This document shows positions 46,206-56,363 of a stretch of DNA of 64,000 bases, in pieces. The DNA is from Avena insularis (Eukaryota > Streptophyta > Magnoliopsida > Poales > Poaceae). Under the pieces are notes generated by a model, which saw only the letters and a program-made list of their open reading frames with translations, did not search any database and had not been told where the DNA came from. A program made the position numbers and the translations under genes. Numbering within the stretch: the stretch's first letter is position 1; the number at the start of each line of letters is the position of its first letter. Location: assembly GCA_023614405.1 (NCBI GenBank), contig CM042686.1, positions 465,094,740-465,158,739 on the forward strand, read 5' to 3'.

Positions 46206-46240
46206 CAGTGTCCCAGCGTTGTTACTTTGGGTGTCACCCG

Positions 46241-46319
46241 GCGCTTTACTCATCATCTTGGCGCTTTACTCATCAACCAGCGCTTTACTCATCATCTTGG
46301 CGATTTATTCATCATTGGA
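46241..46319. repeat. Four tandem copies of a 20-bp unit
   Basis: GCGCTTTACTCATCATCTTG at 46241, then diverged copies at 46261, 46280 and 46300. Located beside the border of the Tat-type LTR. Confidence 0.75.
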
Positions 46320-46746
46320 TATGTGCATTTGATTCCACTCATATCATGAGAAATGCACACGAGGAACTCTCACTAAATTGGCCTTCTAAAGTTCTTCGCC
46401 CATTTCGGCAATCGATGCCAATGGGGGAGAAGTTTTAGAGGGTTTTAGGGAATTTGGTTGTGTGTTGTGAGTTTTTTTACTTAAACACTTGCCTCGTGTG
46501 CTTTGCATCTTAGTGTGTTGCATGGCATCTTGATTATATAGAGAAAACTCCACCACCGGTAATGGTTGGCAATATATGCAATGAAATTCAAGTTCATCCA
46601 CACGTGCATAGATTGTGGGGGAGTTTGATCTATATTGTGGTTGTACTAACATCACATACTTGTGTTGTATTTTATGTTAGCACAACGTTTTCTTTGATTA
46701 ATTCCTTATATAAACCCTCTCAAAGGGATTGTCACCAATTACCAAA

Positions 46747-46757
46747 ATGGGGGAGAT
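46747..46757 (+). other. Polypurine tract of Sirevirus element
   Basis: ATGGGGGAGAT directly before the LTR start TGAAAGTTCATG. Confidence 0.7.
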
Positions 46758-47477
46758 TGAAAGTTCATGTGTGCCCCCATGTGTGGTTTTGGTAATTAAT
46801 GACAATCTTTATGGACTTATGTTTGCATTGAGTTTTACCTGTAGGATTTGTCCATATGCAATGCTTGAACCATATGTTGGATTCAAGGTTGGGATAAGAA
46901 GAAAGTGTAGAAGATTAAGTGTTGACCAAGGTTTCAATGAGTAATCCAGAGATTGGTCAAGTGAGAGTTGAGCCTATAGCAAGTGTGTCTTGAAGACTAA
47001 AGTTGGAGCGATATCTCTTATGTACCTTCAAGACACCAACATAATGAAGAAAGAAGAAATGATGTGCAAGTTCAAGATGAGCCATCTCGAAGAGATCATT
47101 TGCTTGAAGCTTGCCATCCTATGGTTATCATGGATATGGGACGATGATATGCCCAAGAGAGAAGCTCTACCATAGTGGAGCATGGGAGAGTAATTTGCAA
47201 GTCTTCACCAAGCTAGTTCAATCAAGAAAGATGTTCCATTTTGAGGTGAACAAGATCGCTATCGTCAAGCTCAAGTGGAATATGCTCAAGGCAAAGGTAT
47301 GTTCTTGATAGGGTTTCTTTCTTACCGGTCTCATGGTATTAGTTGGGGAGACCGGTTTATAGGATAGATAATCGTACTATCAAGAGGGGCTCTCGAGTGA
47401 GTAACTTGATCATATCTTTCGTGAGATCTCAAACCTTTGCATACTTGGCATCATCTTTCTTGGTTGTTATTTGGATC

Positions 47478-47905
47478 TTATCCATGTGAGGTTCTTGAGC
47501 TTGTGGTAATATTCATAACAAGCTCTAGTTCATTGAAAACGGATTTCATATGCATTCTCTATTGCGTTTTTGATATTGGAGGTTTTACCGGTTTGTCTTT
47601 TAGAGATTGGTAAAACCTTACATTATTTGGTTCTTATCCATGAGAGGATTTAGAGCTTGTTTTAATCTTCATGACAAGCCCAAGTTCATCGAAAATGGAT
47701 TTCATATGCATTCTCTATTGCGTTTTCGATGTTGGAGGTTTTACCGGTTCGTCTTTTTGAGAGAGGTCAAACCTTTCGTCATTTGGTTCTATCCTCCGTT
47801 TCTGTACTATGATGGTTCTCTGCATGATCTTGTAGATTTTGTTGTCATTTTTAAAACAAGCCCAAGATCATCAAAATCGGAGTCCGGATGCAAAAGTTAT
47901 GGTTG
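47478..47905. repeat. Tandem repeat of about 156 bp inside LTR, 2.7 copies
   Basis: Copies begin at 47478, 47634 and 47788. They share AGCTTG, CATATGCATTCTCTATTGCG and GGAGGTTTTACCGG; the third is partial and diverged. Confidence 0.75.
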
Positions 47906-48105
47906 TTTTCGTATTGATGTTTCTGTCAGTTTTGCCTTGGGCGGAATGTCCGGCCGTTTTCGGCCGGAGTGTCCGGCCTTGGGGGTCACCAAGTTTTCTT
48001 CTCCCGGTGCGAACATTCAGTATGCCATATCGGAAACCACCCGGAATATGGCCAGAATGTCCGGCCCGCGCGCTCTAGAGCTCCAACGGTTGGATTTTGG
48101 AGGAC

Positions 48106-48115
48106 CTATTTAAGG
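48106..48115 (+). promoter_or_regulatory. TATA-like box of Sirevirus LTR
   Basis: CTATTTAAGG about 40-170 bp downstream of the TGTCCGGCC cluster (47948-48067), at the expected U3/R position. Confidence 0.5.
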
Positions 48116-49095
48116 GGCCCTTCTTCCCCAACAGTTGGATAACCTTTCTTGCAAGTTTCCCCCTCCATTGCTGACCTTCTTGAGCTTGCTATCCCTCAAT
48201 TCCTCCATTGATTCTTGCATATTATTGAGGGATTTGAAAGAGGAGATCTAGATCTATAATCCCACCAATCAATCTCTCCTCTAAGTGAGGGGAACATCTT
48301 GGGATCTAGATCTTGGAGTCTTTTGTGGATTTCCTCCATTGTTCTTCCTCTCTTATTCCCCCATAAGCTTTTGTAGCTTTGGTGTAATTTGGGAGAGAAG
48401 GATTTGAGCACTTCTTGTGTTCTTGCTATTGCATTTGGTGCATCGGTTTGAGTTCTCGGTGAGGATTCGATTGGGTGAAAAGTTGAGAAGCTTTTTACTC
48501 TTGGATTCATTGGAACCCTAGACGGTTTGGTGGTTTTGCAGGTTTGTGGATTACTTGGGGCCTCCAATTAAGTTGTGGAGCTTTCCCCAATCTTGTTTGT
48601 TGGGAGCCTCCAATTGAGTTGTGGAGAAGTGCCCCAACCTTGTGAGAGGTTCCGGATTGCCACCGACAAGTGCACCGATAGTGGAAGTGTGGATCGATCC
48701 CATTGGGGTGAGATTCACAGGAGAACAAGGGAGGCCTTTTGTGGCATTGGTGGTTTGATACCACCCCTCTTCAAACGAGACGTACTCCATGTTGGGAGGA
48801 ACTCGGTAAAATATCGTCGTCTTCGTGTGCCTCGGTTATCTCTATATCCAAGCTCTTACTTATGCACTTTACTTTGTGATAGCCTTCGTGCTTGAAGTAT
48901 ATATATCTATCTATCACATAGTTGCTTGTCTTGCTTAGCATAAGTTGTTGGTGCAAATAGGTGAACCCTAGTTGTTCTAGGTTTTGTGCTTAACAAAGTA
49001 AACGCTAGTTTAATTCCGCCTTTGTTGAGCCACTCTCGGAAAAGTTTTTAAACCGCCTATTCACCCCTCCTCTAGGCGGCATCTATATCCTTTCA

Positions 49096-49760
49096 AACGG
49101 GAACTACTCACATATGGAAGCAATCACAACATCATCATATTTATATGGATGGATTGAAAGTTCAAAGGTAAAATCAAGTGCAAACCCCCACAATTGTATT
49201 TGGAATTACAACAAGATCTAAATGGATGAGAGAGGGGATAATGGTGTTGATGGAGATGCAGCGGTTGATGATGAGGGGGATGATGTGTTGTCCTCTGGTG
49301 ATCCATGTAGCAGGAAGGATTTCCCTTCTCCAAGTTCCTCCTCCAGATCCCTTCTTGGTGAGGTGTTACGTGGCTAGAGGTGTCTGTGAATGTTGAATCT
49401 CATATCCATCTTTGCATGGTGAGAGTATTTGACGAGGAGGTGTCCTGGCAAGCCGTATGGGCAGACGGTGCGGGCAAGCTCCGCCCGTATCGCAGGTTGT
49501 TAAACTAGCAGAAGCTTCTCCTCGCATCCTCTCTTCTCCTAGGTGCGTGGAAAATCATTTAAATGACATTTATCACTTAGAAATATCATATAATTACAAA
49601 CATGATAGTCCCAGTTGATATATTGAAAAAATACTTAATAATTCGGGATCCTGTTGAAACAAGGGTAAAAGGTTCGCGCAAGCACCGTGAAATACCTAAA
49701 TCCTAACTCTACTTATATGCAAAAACATAAGGTAAAAATGCTTCAAAATGGACTCATCAA
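49096..49760. other. Unassigned DNA between retroelements
   Basis: No gene or known repeat is recognised. The stretch 49200-49400 is moderately GC-rich and might be an old gene or transposon fragment; 49550-49740 is AT-rich. Confidence 0.3.
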
Positions 49761-50038
49761 ATGGCAAGATTACTAAATGGTTTGAGTTGCCCAATAAGGA
49801 AGATAGTTGACTTCCAACCATACAAGAACCTCATCGAGCTTCTACACCAAGCCACTAAGGCCGAGAGCCACGTGTAAATGGAATCTATAAATGAAAAGAC
49901 AAAGGCATTGTTTACTACACGAAATGCAACCACAAATGCTTTCACAAAGCCAACAAATGAAGCACCAATCTCATCTAAGCAACTCACAAAGCCTCCAACA
50001 GAATTCATGACTACAAGTGCACACATCGTTTATAGCTA
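49761..50038 (+). pseudogene. Gypsy gag fragment
   Basis: The translation MARLLNGLSCPIRKIVDFQPY followed by a segment ending HQATKAES matches the C-terminal capsid region of a gypsy Gag, where an LVHQATKAE motif is common. An in-frame TAA breaks it at 49875; the frame then continues with a Thr/Lys/Pro-rich linker to TAG at 50036. The zinc knuckle that should follow is missing. Confidence 0.65.
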
Positions 50039-50143
50039 GTTTCGAAGTAAGAGTTTTGAACCACAGAGAGCTATTGGTAGAGGTCTTTATGCCCCTTGTT
50101 ACTATTAACTAAGGCGTACTTGTAAGTTGTTTATATTGTGTAT

Positions 50144-50500
50144 GTTGGGTTTCCAAGAAGCAAAATTGTGTATGTATGTCCACCGCCAAAGACGAGTACA
50201 TTGCTGCTACAAGTTGTTGTGCACAATTGCTATGCATGAGGCAAACTTTAAAAAATTACAGTGTCAAGTTTGACAAAGTGCCTCTTCTATGCAACAATCA
50301 AAGTGCTATAAAGATCGCCCATAACCCGGTTCAACATAACAAGACGAAGCATATTGATATTTGCCATCATTTCATCTAGGATCATGTGGCCAAGGGATTG
50401 ATCTATCTTGTTTGAGCACAAAGGATCAACTAGCAGATATTTTCACGAATTGTCTTGATGAATGAAGGTTCCGAAAATTGAGGAATGCGTTAAATATCAT
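50144..50500 (+). pseudogene. Copia (Sirevirus) RNase H C-terminal fragment
   Basis: VSKKQNC..MSTAKDEYIAATSCCAQLL and LLCNNQSAIKIAHNPVQHNKTKH are hallmark copia RNase H motifs; several residues are changed (C for A/S, N for D). After 50380 the frame breaks but STKDQLADIF is readable, which closes copia pol. It is joined within about 100 bp to the gypsy gag fragment, so the region is a mosaic. Confidence 0.8.
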
Positions 50501-51861
50501 AGATTCGAGCAATGTGGTTTGAGCATCTTGCATACCTACCCATATCTCAAAGTGTGTTTATTTTCTATGTAGGCAAGCATATAGAGGTAGTATAGTCCAA
50601 TTCATGGACCAACACTTCTCATGTTATGTAAAAATAGAACAAAACATTCTCCATAGTCACTTGTGACAAATGAGTTTCGATGTGAGTATTGGTCTTGAGC
50701 CCAAGATACATCTTCACGGTGCCAAACCAAGTATACTCAAACATGGTGGCTTCGGGCATCGACCCTCTCTTTTTGAGAGGTTGGTTCTTGGTGGTTTTTC
50801 ATTGCATATTCTCTTACTCGGATTTTCTCTCTATAGTTTGATATTCCATCCCAAGCCTTTCATCCTAGTCATACAAGCCATGCTCTTCTTGCCACATACT
50901 TGTTCAGTTTGTCACTTGGTGTTTTGGTTGTGGAGGCTAGAGACTCTGGTGTACACACACCGGAGATTCTGACCGGGCCAAAAACTTCGGTGTGAATGCA
51001 CCAGAGACTCCAATCCCAAGTAGTTTCCTAATAGGGTATATGGGAATCGGGATGGGGATAACAACTAGTTATCCCCTATCCACCCATGACTCCCTACTCA
51101 TCCCCATGCCTCCTCCCCCTCCAAATCACTGCTAGGAGACATCGTCGCTCTTGATCCCGCCATTGTCGTCAACCCCTCTCCTTCCTCTATTGCAGGGATC
51201 ATTCCTTGCCATTGGAGAGCTCCATTGACTTTGATAATACCCCTCCTCCATCTCTTCCTCTACGACTATCCATAAAATAATTGTTTGAGGCTTGGTATTG
51301 CAAGAATCCATGGCATTGTTATAATAATGTGTTGTATACATCATGGCAACACTCTCTGCAACTTCGATCTGTGGTGTGTGATCTTCCCTAGAGATTCTGG
51401 CACAACCAAGTCTCCCAGTCGAAGACTCCAATGGTTTCACATCGGAGATTCTGGTCTGATAGGAGACTTCAGAGCTACTGCAACAGACATTCTGACATGG
51501 GTGGAGACTCCAGGGTTGTTCTGCCAGAGACTCTGGAGAAGATCCATGTTTTAGATCGGCATTTATCCTAGTGTTGTCAATCCTTTGGTGTCACTATACA
51601 AGTATGTTTATCCCCCTGCTACCTCCCTCCTCTGTTTGTTCACAGGTCGCTCTCGTCCTTGTCATTCCAAAATAGATCAAAGCAATTTCCATCGGATCCG
51701 GACCCTAGAATATGATGAAGAGAGGGACATGCATGTTGATCCCACAATTGTTTGGTTGCGAGCTAGGGAAAGGTAAGTAGCTAGAAATGAGAAAATCAAG
51801 CACCTTAAGAGGGCCAAAGAAAAAATATTGAAGTATGAGTCGTCGACCACCTTGAAGGATC
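50501..51861 (+). other. Sirevirus-like 3' region, non-coding part
   Basis: Downstream of the pol remnant. It carries many GAGACTCYGG/GAGATTCTGG words (50938-51010 and 51395-51540), shared with the LTR at 53542-54739. No intact gene. Confidence 0.4.
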
Positions 51862-51867
51862 TAAACC

Positions 51868-52747
51868 AATGAGTTTATTGAGATGAGGATCCAGGATTTC
51901 TACACCATGTCATGCACTAGTGGTGACCCTTCTTTCTGGAGGATTGAGCATGAGCTTCTCATGAATGAGGTATATCACATGTTCTACAATCTTGTGTGTC
52001 CTATGAAGTTTCTGGAATTTGACAAGTTGAGTGATTCTTGTAACACTATTTATTTTCATGATGCTTTGTGGATAACTAATAAGATGGGGTTGCACCACAT
52101 TATGCAAACTCATGAAGATTACAATATTGACTTGGTTCATCAATTCTTTGCCACCTTGGCATTTGGGGAGATTGTGGACATTCCGATGGTATGGATGTCT
52201 GACAATGTGCGTTACCAATCAAATCTTGTAGAATATTCTCATGTTTTGGGTTACCCTTTAAACCCCAATGGTCCTAGTGGTGAGAGGTTCATGTTCATGG
52301 CCAAGAGTATGACAAGAAGAGGATTGCCCCAATCTATGGAAAAGGAGGAGTGCCTAGCCAAGCCAATAATGTTAAAGGCTCTACAATATATTAATCTGTA
52401 TGTTCCACCACACTATTGCTCCCAAGCCTAGAAATGTTGATGAAATGTGTGGTGCTCTAGTCAAACTTAAGGCGCATGCTCACTCATTTTTTGTGGAAGG
52501 AAAAGATAGTCCATGTGGTGCTATTGTTGTTATGGACTATACATATCAAGATATCCGTCGGTGCATCATGGATAAGAAGTGTCCCCCGTATGCCCCATAT
52601 GTGATGAATCTCATTCTATACAAGGCACCTAAAGACTCCCCTTCTTCACACCAATATAGTCAAGAACAAGTTTTCCAAGCTCCAAAAGAAGGATCCTCCC
52701 ACTTCTCGGGCTCCCCATGGGTATCCCAAGTCGGGTATCACTTTTGA
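51868..52747 (+). pseudogene. Downstream (env-position) ORF of Sirevirus-like element
   Basis: A frame of about 187 codons (TNEFIEMRIQDFYTM..) ends at 52431; a second frame from 52400 continues with related content to 52747, so a frameshift near 52420 splits one gene. The segment FFATLAFGEIVDIPMVWMSD (codons about 86-105) followed by NLVEYSHVLGYPLN resembles the plant retrotransposon ORF often called Athila ORF1-like. It lies between pol and the 3' LTR, where some Sireviruses carry an env-like gene. No signal peptide or membrane segment is seen, so an envelope role is not supported. An acidic Asp/Glu-rich tail is coded near 52980-53030. Confidence 0.45.
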
Positions 52748-53530
52748 TCCTAGTAATGATGAAGAAGCAAGTGACGCTAGTTCAAAGTCCAAAGAAGAGG
52801 AGTGCTTGTGTGCCGTGGAACTCACATGAATCATGCTAGCAATGTATATCGTATGGATATAACCGATGAGGAGGTCCACAAGAAAGTAACAAAAGCTATG
52901 TGGTGGTAGAAATTGTTCCTTTGCATGAACATTGATATCCTTCTTTTTCTCTCCCTTTTGGCAAGGGACCGATGCTTGATGATGACGTGGATGAGGAGGA
53001 TGACGAGTCAGAGGATGGCGATGACGATGACTACCGTGGCTAGCTCTCTTCATGGGACGTTTAGCATCACTCTTTTCCCTTTTTGGTGTGTTGATGCAAA
53101 AGTTGGAGAAGTAGCTCTATTAGGTCTCTCGGGATTTGCATGCGTGGACACAAGCTTCTTGTTTAGTCGAGTTGGTTATTCAAAGATTGTGTATTTTATC
53201 TTATTTGTGAGAAACTTTGTGCTTTGTTGAACTTCTTGTATGTGTGTGCTAAGACATGCATGCCGAGATCCTAGGTGAAGACTACATTGTGCTTATGATT
53301 TATTTTATCATGTGCGAGTATTTAACTTGCCTATATTGTCTTACTTATTCCTTGTTTACAAAATCTAGATGGTGTGTTGTTCCTAAATGTGGTGTACCTG
53401 TATTCAAATACGAAAATTAAAATGTGCACACATCTAGTGGGAGCCCCTCTATCTTTTGTGAAACTTTTGTTACATTACTTTACCTTGCTATATATATCAT
53501 GCAAATCTTTGTATTTTCATCATACACCAA
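52748..53530 (+). other. Non-coding 3' interior of Sirevirus-like element
   Basis: Contains an acidic coding remnant at about 52970-53040, then T-rich DNA up to the polypurine tract. No further gene recognised. Confidence 0.4.
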
Positions 53531-54739
53531 AAGGGGGAGATTGTATGGGCACCTACTAATGATGTTTTGTGTATGTTCTCAATACAAGTAAGGATTAATC
53601 GTTTGCTAAGTGTTTAGGATATTCCTACCCTGTCAAATAGTTCAAGACAATTTTTCATCCTCACAAATTGAAAATAATAGTGGTGGAGAAGATCCCTTGA
53701 GGTTTATTGTCCTGGATGACGAAGCCCAAAGATTCCGATGGGTTTACCTAGAGATTCTGGTGTGCTATAACCAGAGACTCCGTCATGTTCACACCGGAGA
53801 CTCCGATCTGCCCAAATCCTCGAACTGTCCATGTGGTGACAGCTTGCAGATATGAAAATAGAAGACCGGGCGAAAACCAGTCGGAAGCTTCGTCTGCTAG
53901 GCCACAGACTCCGATGCATCTTTACTGGAGATTTTGGTTGGACCGAAATCTCTGGTGTGGCTGGAATCTTCGGTTTGTTTTCATCGGAGACTTAGGTGTA
54001 AGTGAAATGCAACAACTACATTTCTAGGGTACCTATAAAAGGCACCCTTCTTCCCTAAGAGAAGACTACGAGTTCCTGCTCTTTCTCATCCATTGTTGCC
54101 GAGCTCAAACCTTCAAGATCTCCTTTACTAGACATTAAAACTTGATGCCCTTTTGGGAATCAAGGGAGGAGACCTTGATATAGACTTCCACTGAGGGGAT
54201 TTGTGTTTCCCCACCTTTTATATAATAAGCTTGTTGTTCTAGGGTTTGTGAAACCCTAACTTGAAGAAGTTGCCCCCCGAGCTCATCCTCGTGTGTAAGA
54301 GCTCCGTAGTCGAGTTGGGAGCCTTCGATTTAGTTGTGGAGAAGTGCCCAAGTTTTGTGCGTGGTTTCGGATTGCCACCCACAATTGCACGAATAGTGGA
54401 TCAAGTACCCACCTTTTGTGGTGCATGCTTGGGAGAAGAAGGTGATGCCTTTATGGTGCTTGAGAGACCATGTGTGGACCCAATACCTCTCCAACGGAGA
54501 CATACTTACCTTAACAAGAAAGGAACTCTAGGAATCACATCCTCGTGTCATCGTGCGGTTATCTCTATCCTTACCTTGTTATATTGTTGTTTACCTATTG
54601 CTTACTTGCTTTCCATCTAGGGAAGTTTACTTAGTTGCATATTTAGAAAATTTACCTTTGTGTCAAGCCTAAACTTGAAAAAGGTATAAAATTTGGTAGC
54701 TCCTAATCACCCCTCTAGTCACTCATATCGGTCGTTTCA
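53531..54739 (+). mobile_element. Polypurine tract and 3' LTR of Sirevirus-like element
   Basis: AAGGGGGAGAT (53531-53541) precedes an LTR that starts TGTATGGGCACC and ends about 54739 (..TCGGTCGTTTCA), 1.2 kb. TATA box TATAAAA at 54034. Upstream of the TATA box there are at least seven GAGACTCCG-like words (53750-53995). The exact 3' end is uncertain and no target duplication can be checked. Confidence 0.6.
54034..54040 (+). promoter_or_regulatory. TATA box of Sirevirus-like LTR
   Basis: TATAAAA in CCTATAAAAGGC, a near-ideal box. Confidence 0.6.
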
Positions 54740-55785
54740 CCCGGTCTTGGCGCATCTAGTCGTCCGCACGAGGAGATTAGGGGTGTGGAGGGGACCTCTG
54801 CACCTACGGGCGCCAGGTTGGATCCGTGTCAAGCATCAAGAAGTTGGTAATGTGGCGAGCCACCCTCGTGGTGTGACAAGGAGGGGCAGGGCTCCGTGGT
54901 CGCTTCTTGGAAACCGCGTCAGCGTACATCATGGGGAGAGACAAAATTAGTGGAGAGGGGTGCATCGAGCGTGCGACATCGACATGTCGGCATACGCACA
55001 ATGGTGAAGCAAGGAACCCTTGGTCCAATGACCAAACTCCTTTGTTGATCCAGAGCCAGGCCCCCACTGGCCGGGTTTCCTTTTCCCCTGCCCACGCGGC
55101 AGATAGTGAGCTATCCCCGGTCGACCTACCCTAGGCCCCTAGGCCCACCAAGGACCTATAAGCCCTGAAATCCTAGCCTCTGTAACCTAAGATTGATCAT
55201 GGGCCCGAGATGGGACCTATGCCTTACACCGACTCACGCATCCGCGACAACACCTCCTAGATTCGAACCTGTGTTGCTTGGACGAGAGGCTTCGCCAAGA
55301 AGGTCGCACCCGACGCCGATGCCGGTAGGAGAGATGCCCCAGGGATCCTCCACAAAGCTACTCCACCCACCATACCAACACCAAGACAAACCCCTAGCAA
55401 ACACCATCGATTTGTGGCCACGACATGGCGAACGAGGGCGGTGCCGAGCTACGGAGAGGGAAAGTGTCTGCCTTGGACCTCGCCGGGCTCCGGGGAGACT
55501 GCACATGGCACACTGACTTGAGGAATCCACCAGAGTTGGGAGGGCTGGCGGCGAGCACCGCGCCACTGCCGCGATCGCCACTGCTTTCGCAACCTCCTCC
55601 TCATCGACCACATCAGCCCAACCACGTCAACAGAGATCTAGCTGAACTGGGCAGCCGACCACGACGCCATCGGGGGGAGGGGACACCTCATCGAGCCGGG
55701 GACGGGATGGACAGTCCATCACCCATGTCGCTTCCATCTCCATCAGAGCCCTATTTCATTTTATCTACAATTGACAAAAAACATA
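54740..55785. other. Unassigned GC-rich DNA
   Basis: About 1 kb with open frames on both strands (for example 55234-55611 minus and 55425-55856 plus), none with a recognisable domain. GC-rich sequence of this kind often comes from transposon ends or old gene fragments. I see no terminal repeats that would settle it. Confidence 0.3.
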
Positions 55786-55907
55786 CTCCCTCCGGCCTAT
55801 ATTATTGTTCTCAACTTTATCTAGATTCGGATGCAATAGTTAAGTATTTAGACTAAATGTATTTGTACCTAGACAAAGTTGAGAACATTAATATGAACCG
55901 GAGGGAG
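55786..55907. mobile_element. Stowaway MITE (122 bp) upstream of gene
   Basis: The ends are CTCCCTCCGG and CCGGAGGGAG, flanked by TA on both sides, as in Tc1/mariner-derived Stowaway elements. Inner parts also pair (GTTCTCAACTTT..AAAGTTGAGAAC). It lies about 450 bp upstream of the gene's ATG. Confidence 0.85.
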
Positions 55908-56363
55908 TATTATAAAATATAGTTACTCCTTAGGTTGTCTCTATCACTTATATATTTACATCCTCGAATATTATAGGATCACCAAAGTGTTTTTCAATTG
56001 TTTTGAATATCTACAAAAACAGATAACTTTGTATATTTCCCTTTGCTAATTTGCTAGTGTTATTTTATTTATTTTGTCCCATATCTTTCCATTTACTCAT
56101 AGAGGGCATATCCTCTAGCTCGCTTTCCCTGGTCAAAGTCGTTACGTCAGGTCAAACATGCACCAAATCATTAATTTTTTTCTCCCCAAAACAGCGGTAG
56201 CATTGGGAAAGACATCATACTTCTCCCTCCTCTCCATTTTGGTCTTCCGATTCCGTCAAACAAAGCTCCTCTTTCTCTCTCCCGTCCCCTCTTTCGAGTC
56301 ATCGCCGGAGCAAAAAGTCCGGCCACGATTTGGAGATAGCGATTTTGATTTCTGGATTCGACG
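55908..56363 (+). promoter_or_regulatory. Proximal promoter and 5' UTR of the BAR-domain gene
   Basis: No clear TATA box was found. The 56200-56330 stretch is strongly C/T-rich (CTCCCTCCTCTCC, CTCTTTCTCTCTCCCG), as in pyrimidine patches near plant transcription starts. The start site cannot be fixed from sequence alone. Confidence 0.45.

Larger units (their letters stand above)
46206..49095 (+). mobile_element. 3' end of Sirevirus (Maximus-like) copia element
   Basis: About 550 bp of non-coding interior followed by a polypurine tract and a complete LTR of 2338 bp. GGGGGAGA-type tracts recur (46424 and 46748), a known Sirevirus trait. The pol part is separated by the Tat-type insertion at 46205 or lost. 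Confidence 0.65.
46758..49095 (+). repeat. 3' LTR of Sirevirus element (2338 bp)
   Basis: Starts TGAAAGTTCATGTGTGCCCCC and ends CATCTATATCCTTTCA, the pattern of Maximus-type LTRs. TATA-like CTATTTAAGG at 48106. It contains 156-bp tandem repeats and a cluster of TGTCCGGCC words. The 3' flank is AACGG. Confidence 0.75.

Noticed and set aside
46241..46319. Possible CRISPR-like array
   Set aside because: The units are directly adjacent with no spacers, and the genome is eukaryotic; it is a simple tandem repeat.
55234..55856. Frames of 125 and 143 codons upstream of the gene
   Set aside because: GC-rich, overlapping on opposite strands, no domain or splice context; kept only as unassigned DNA.
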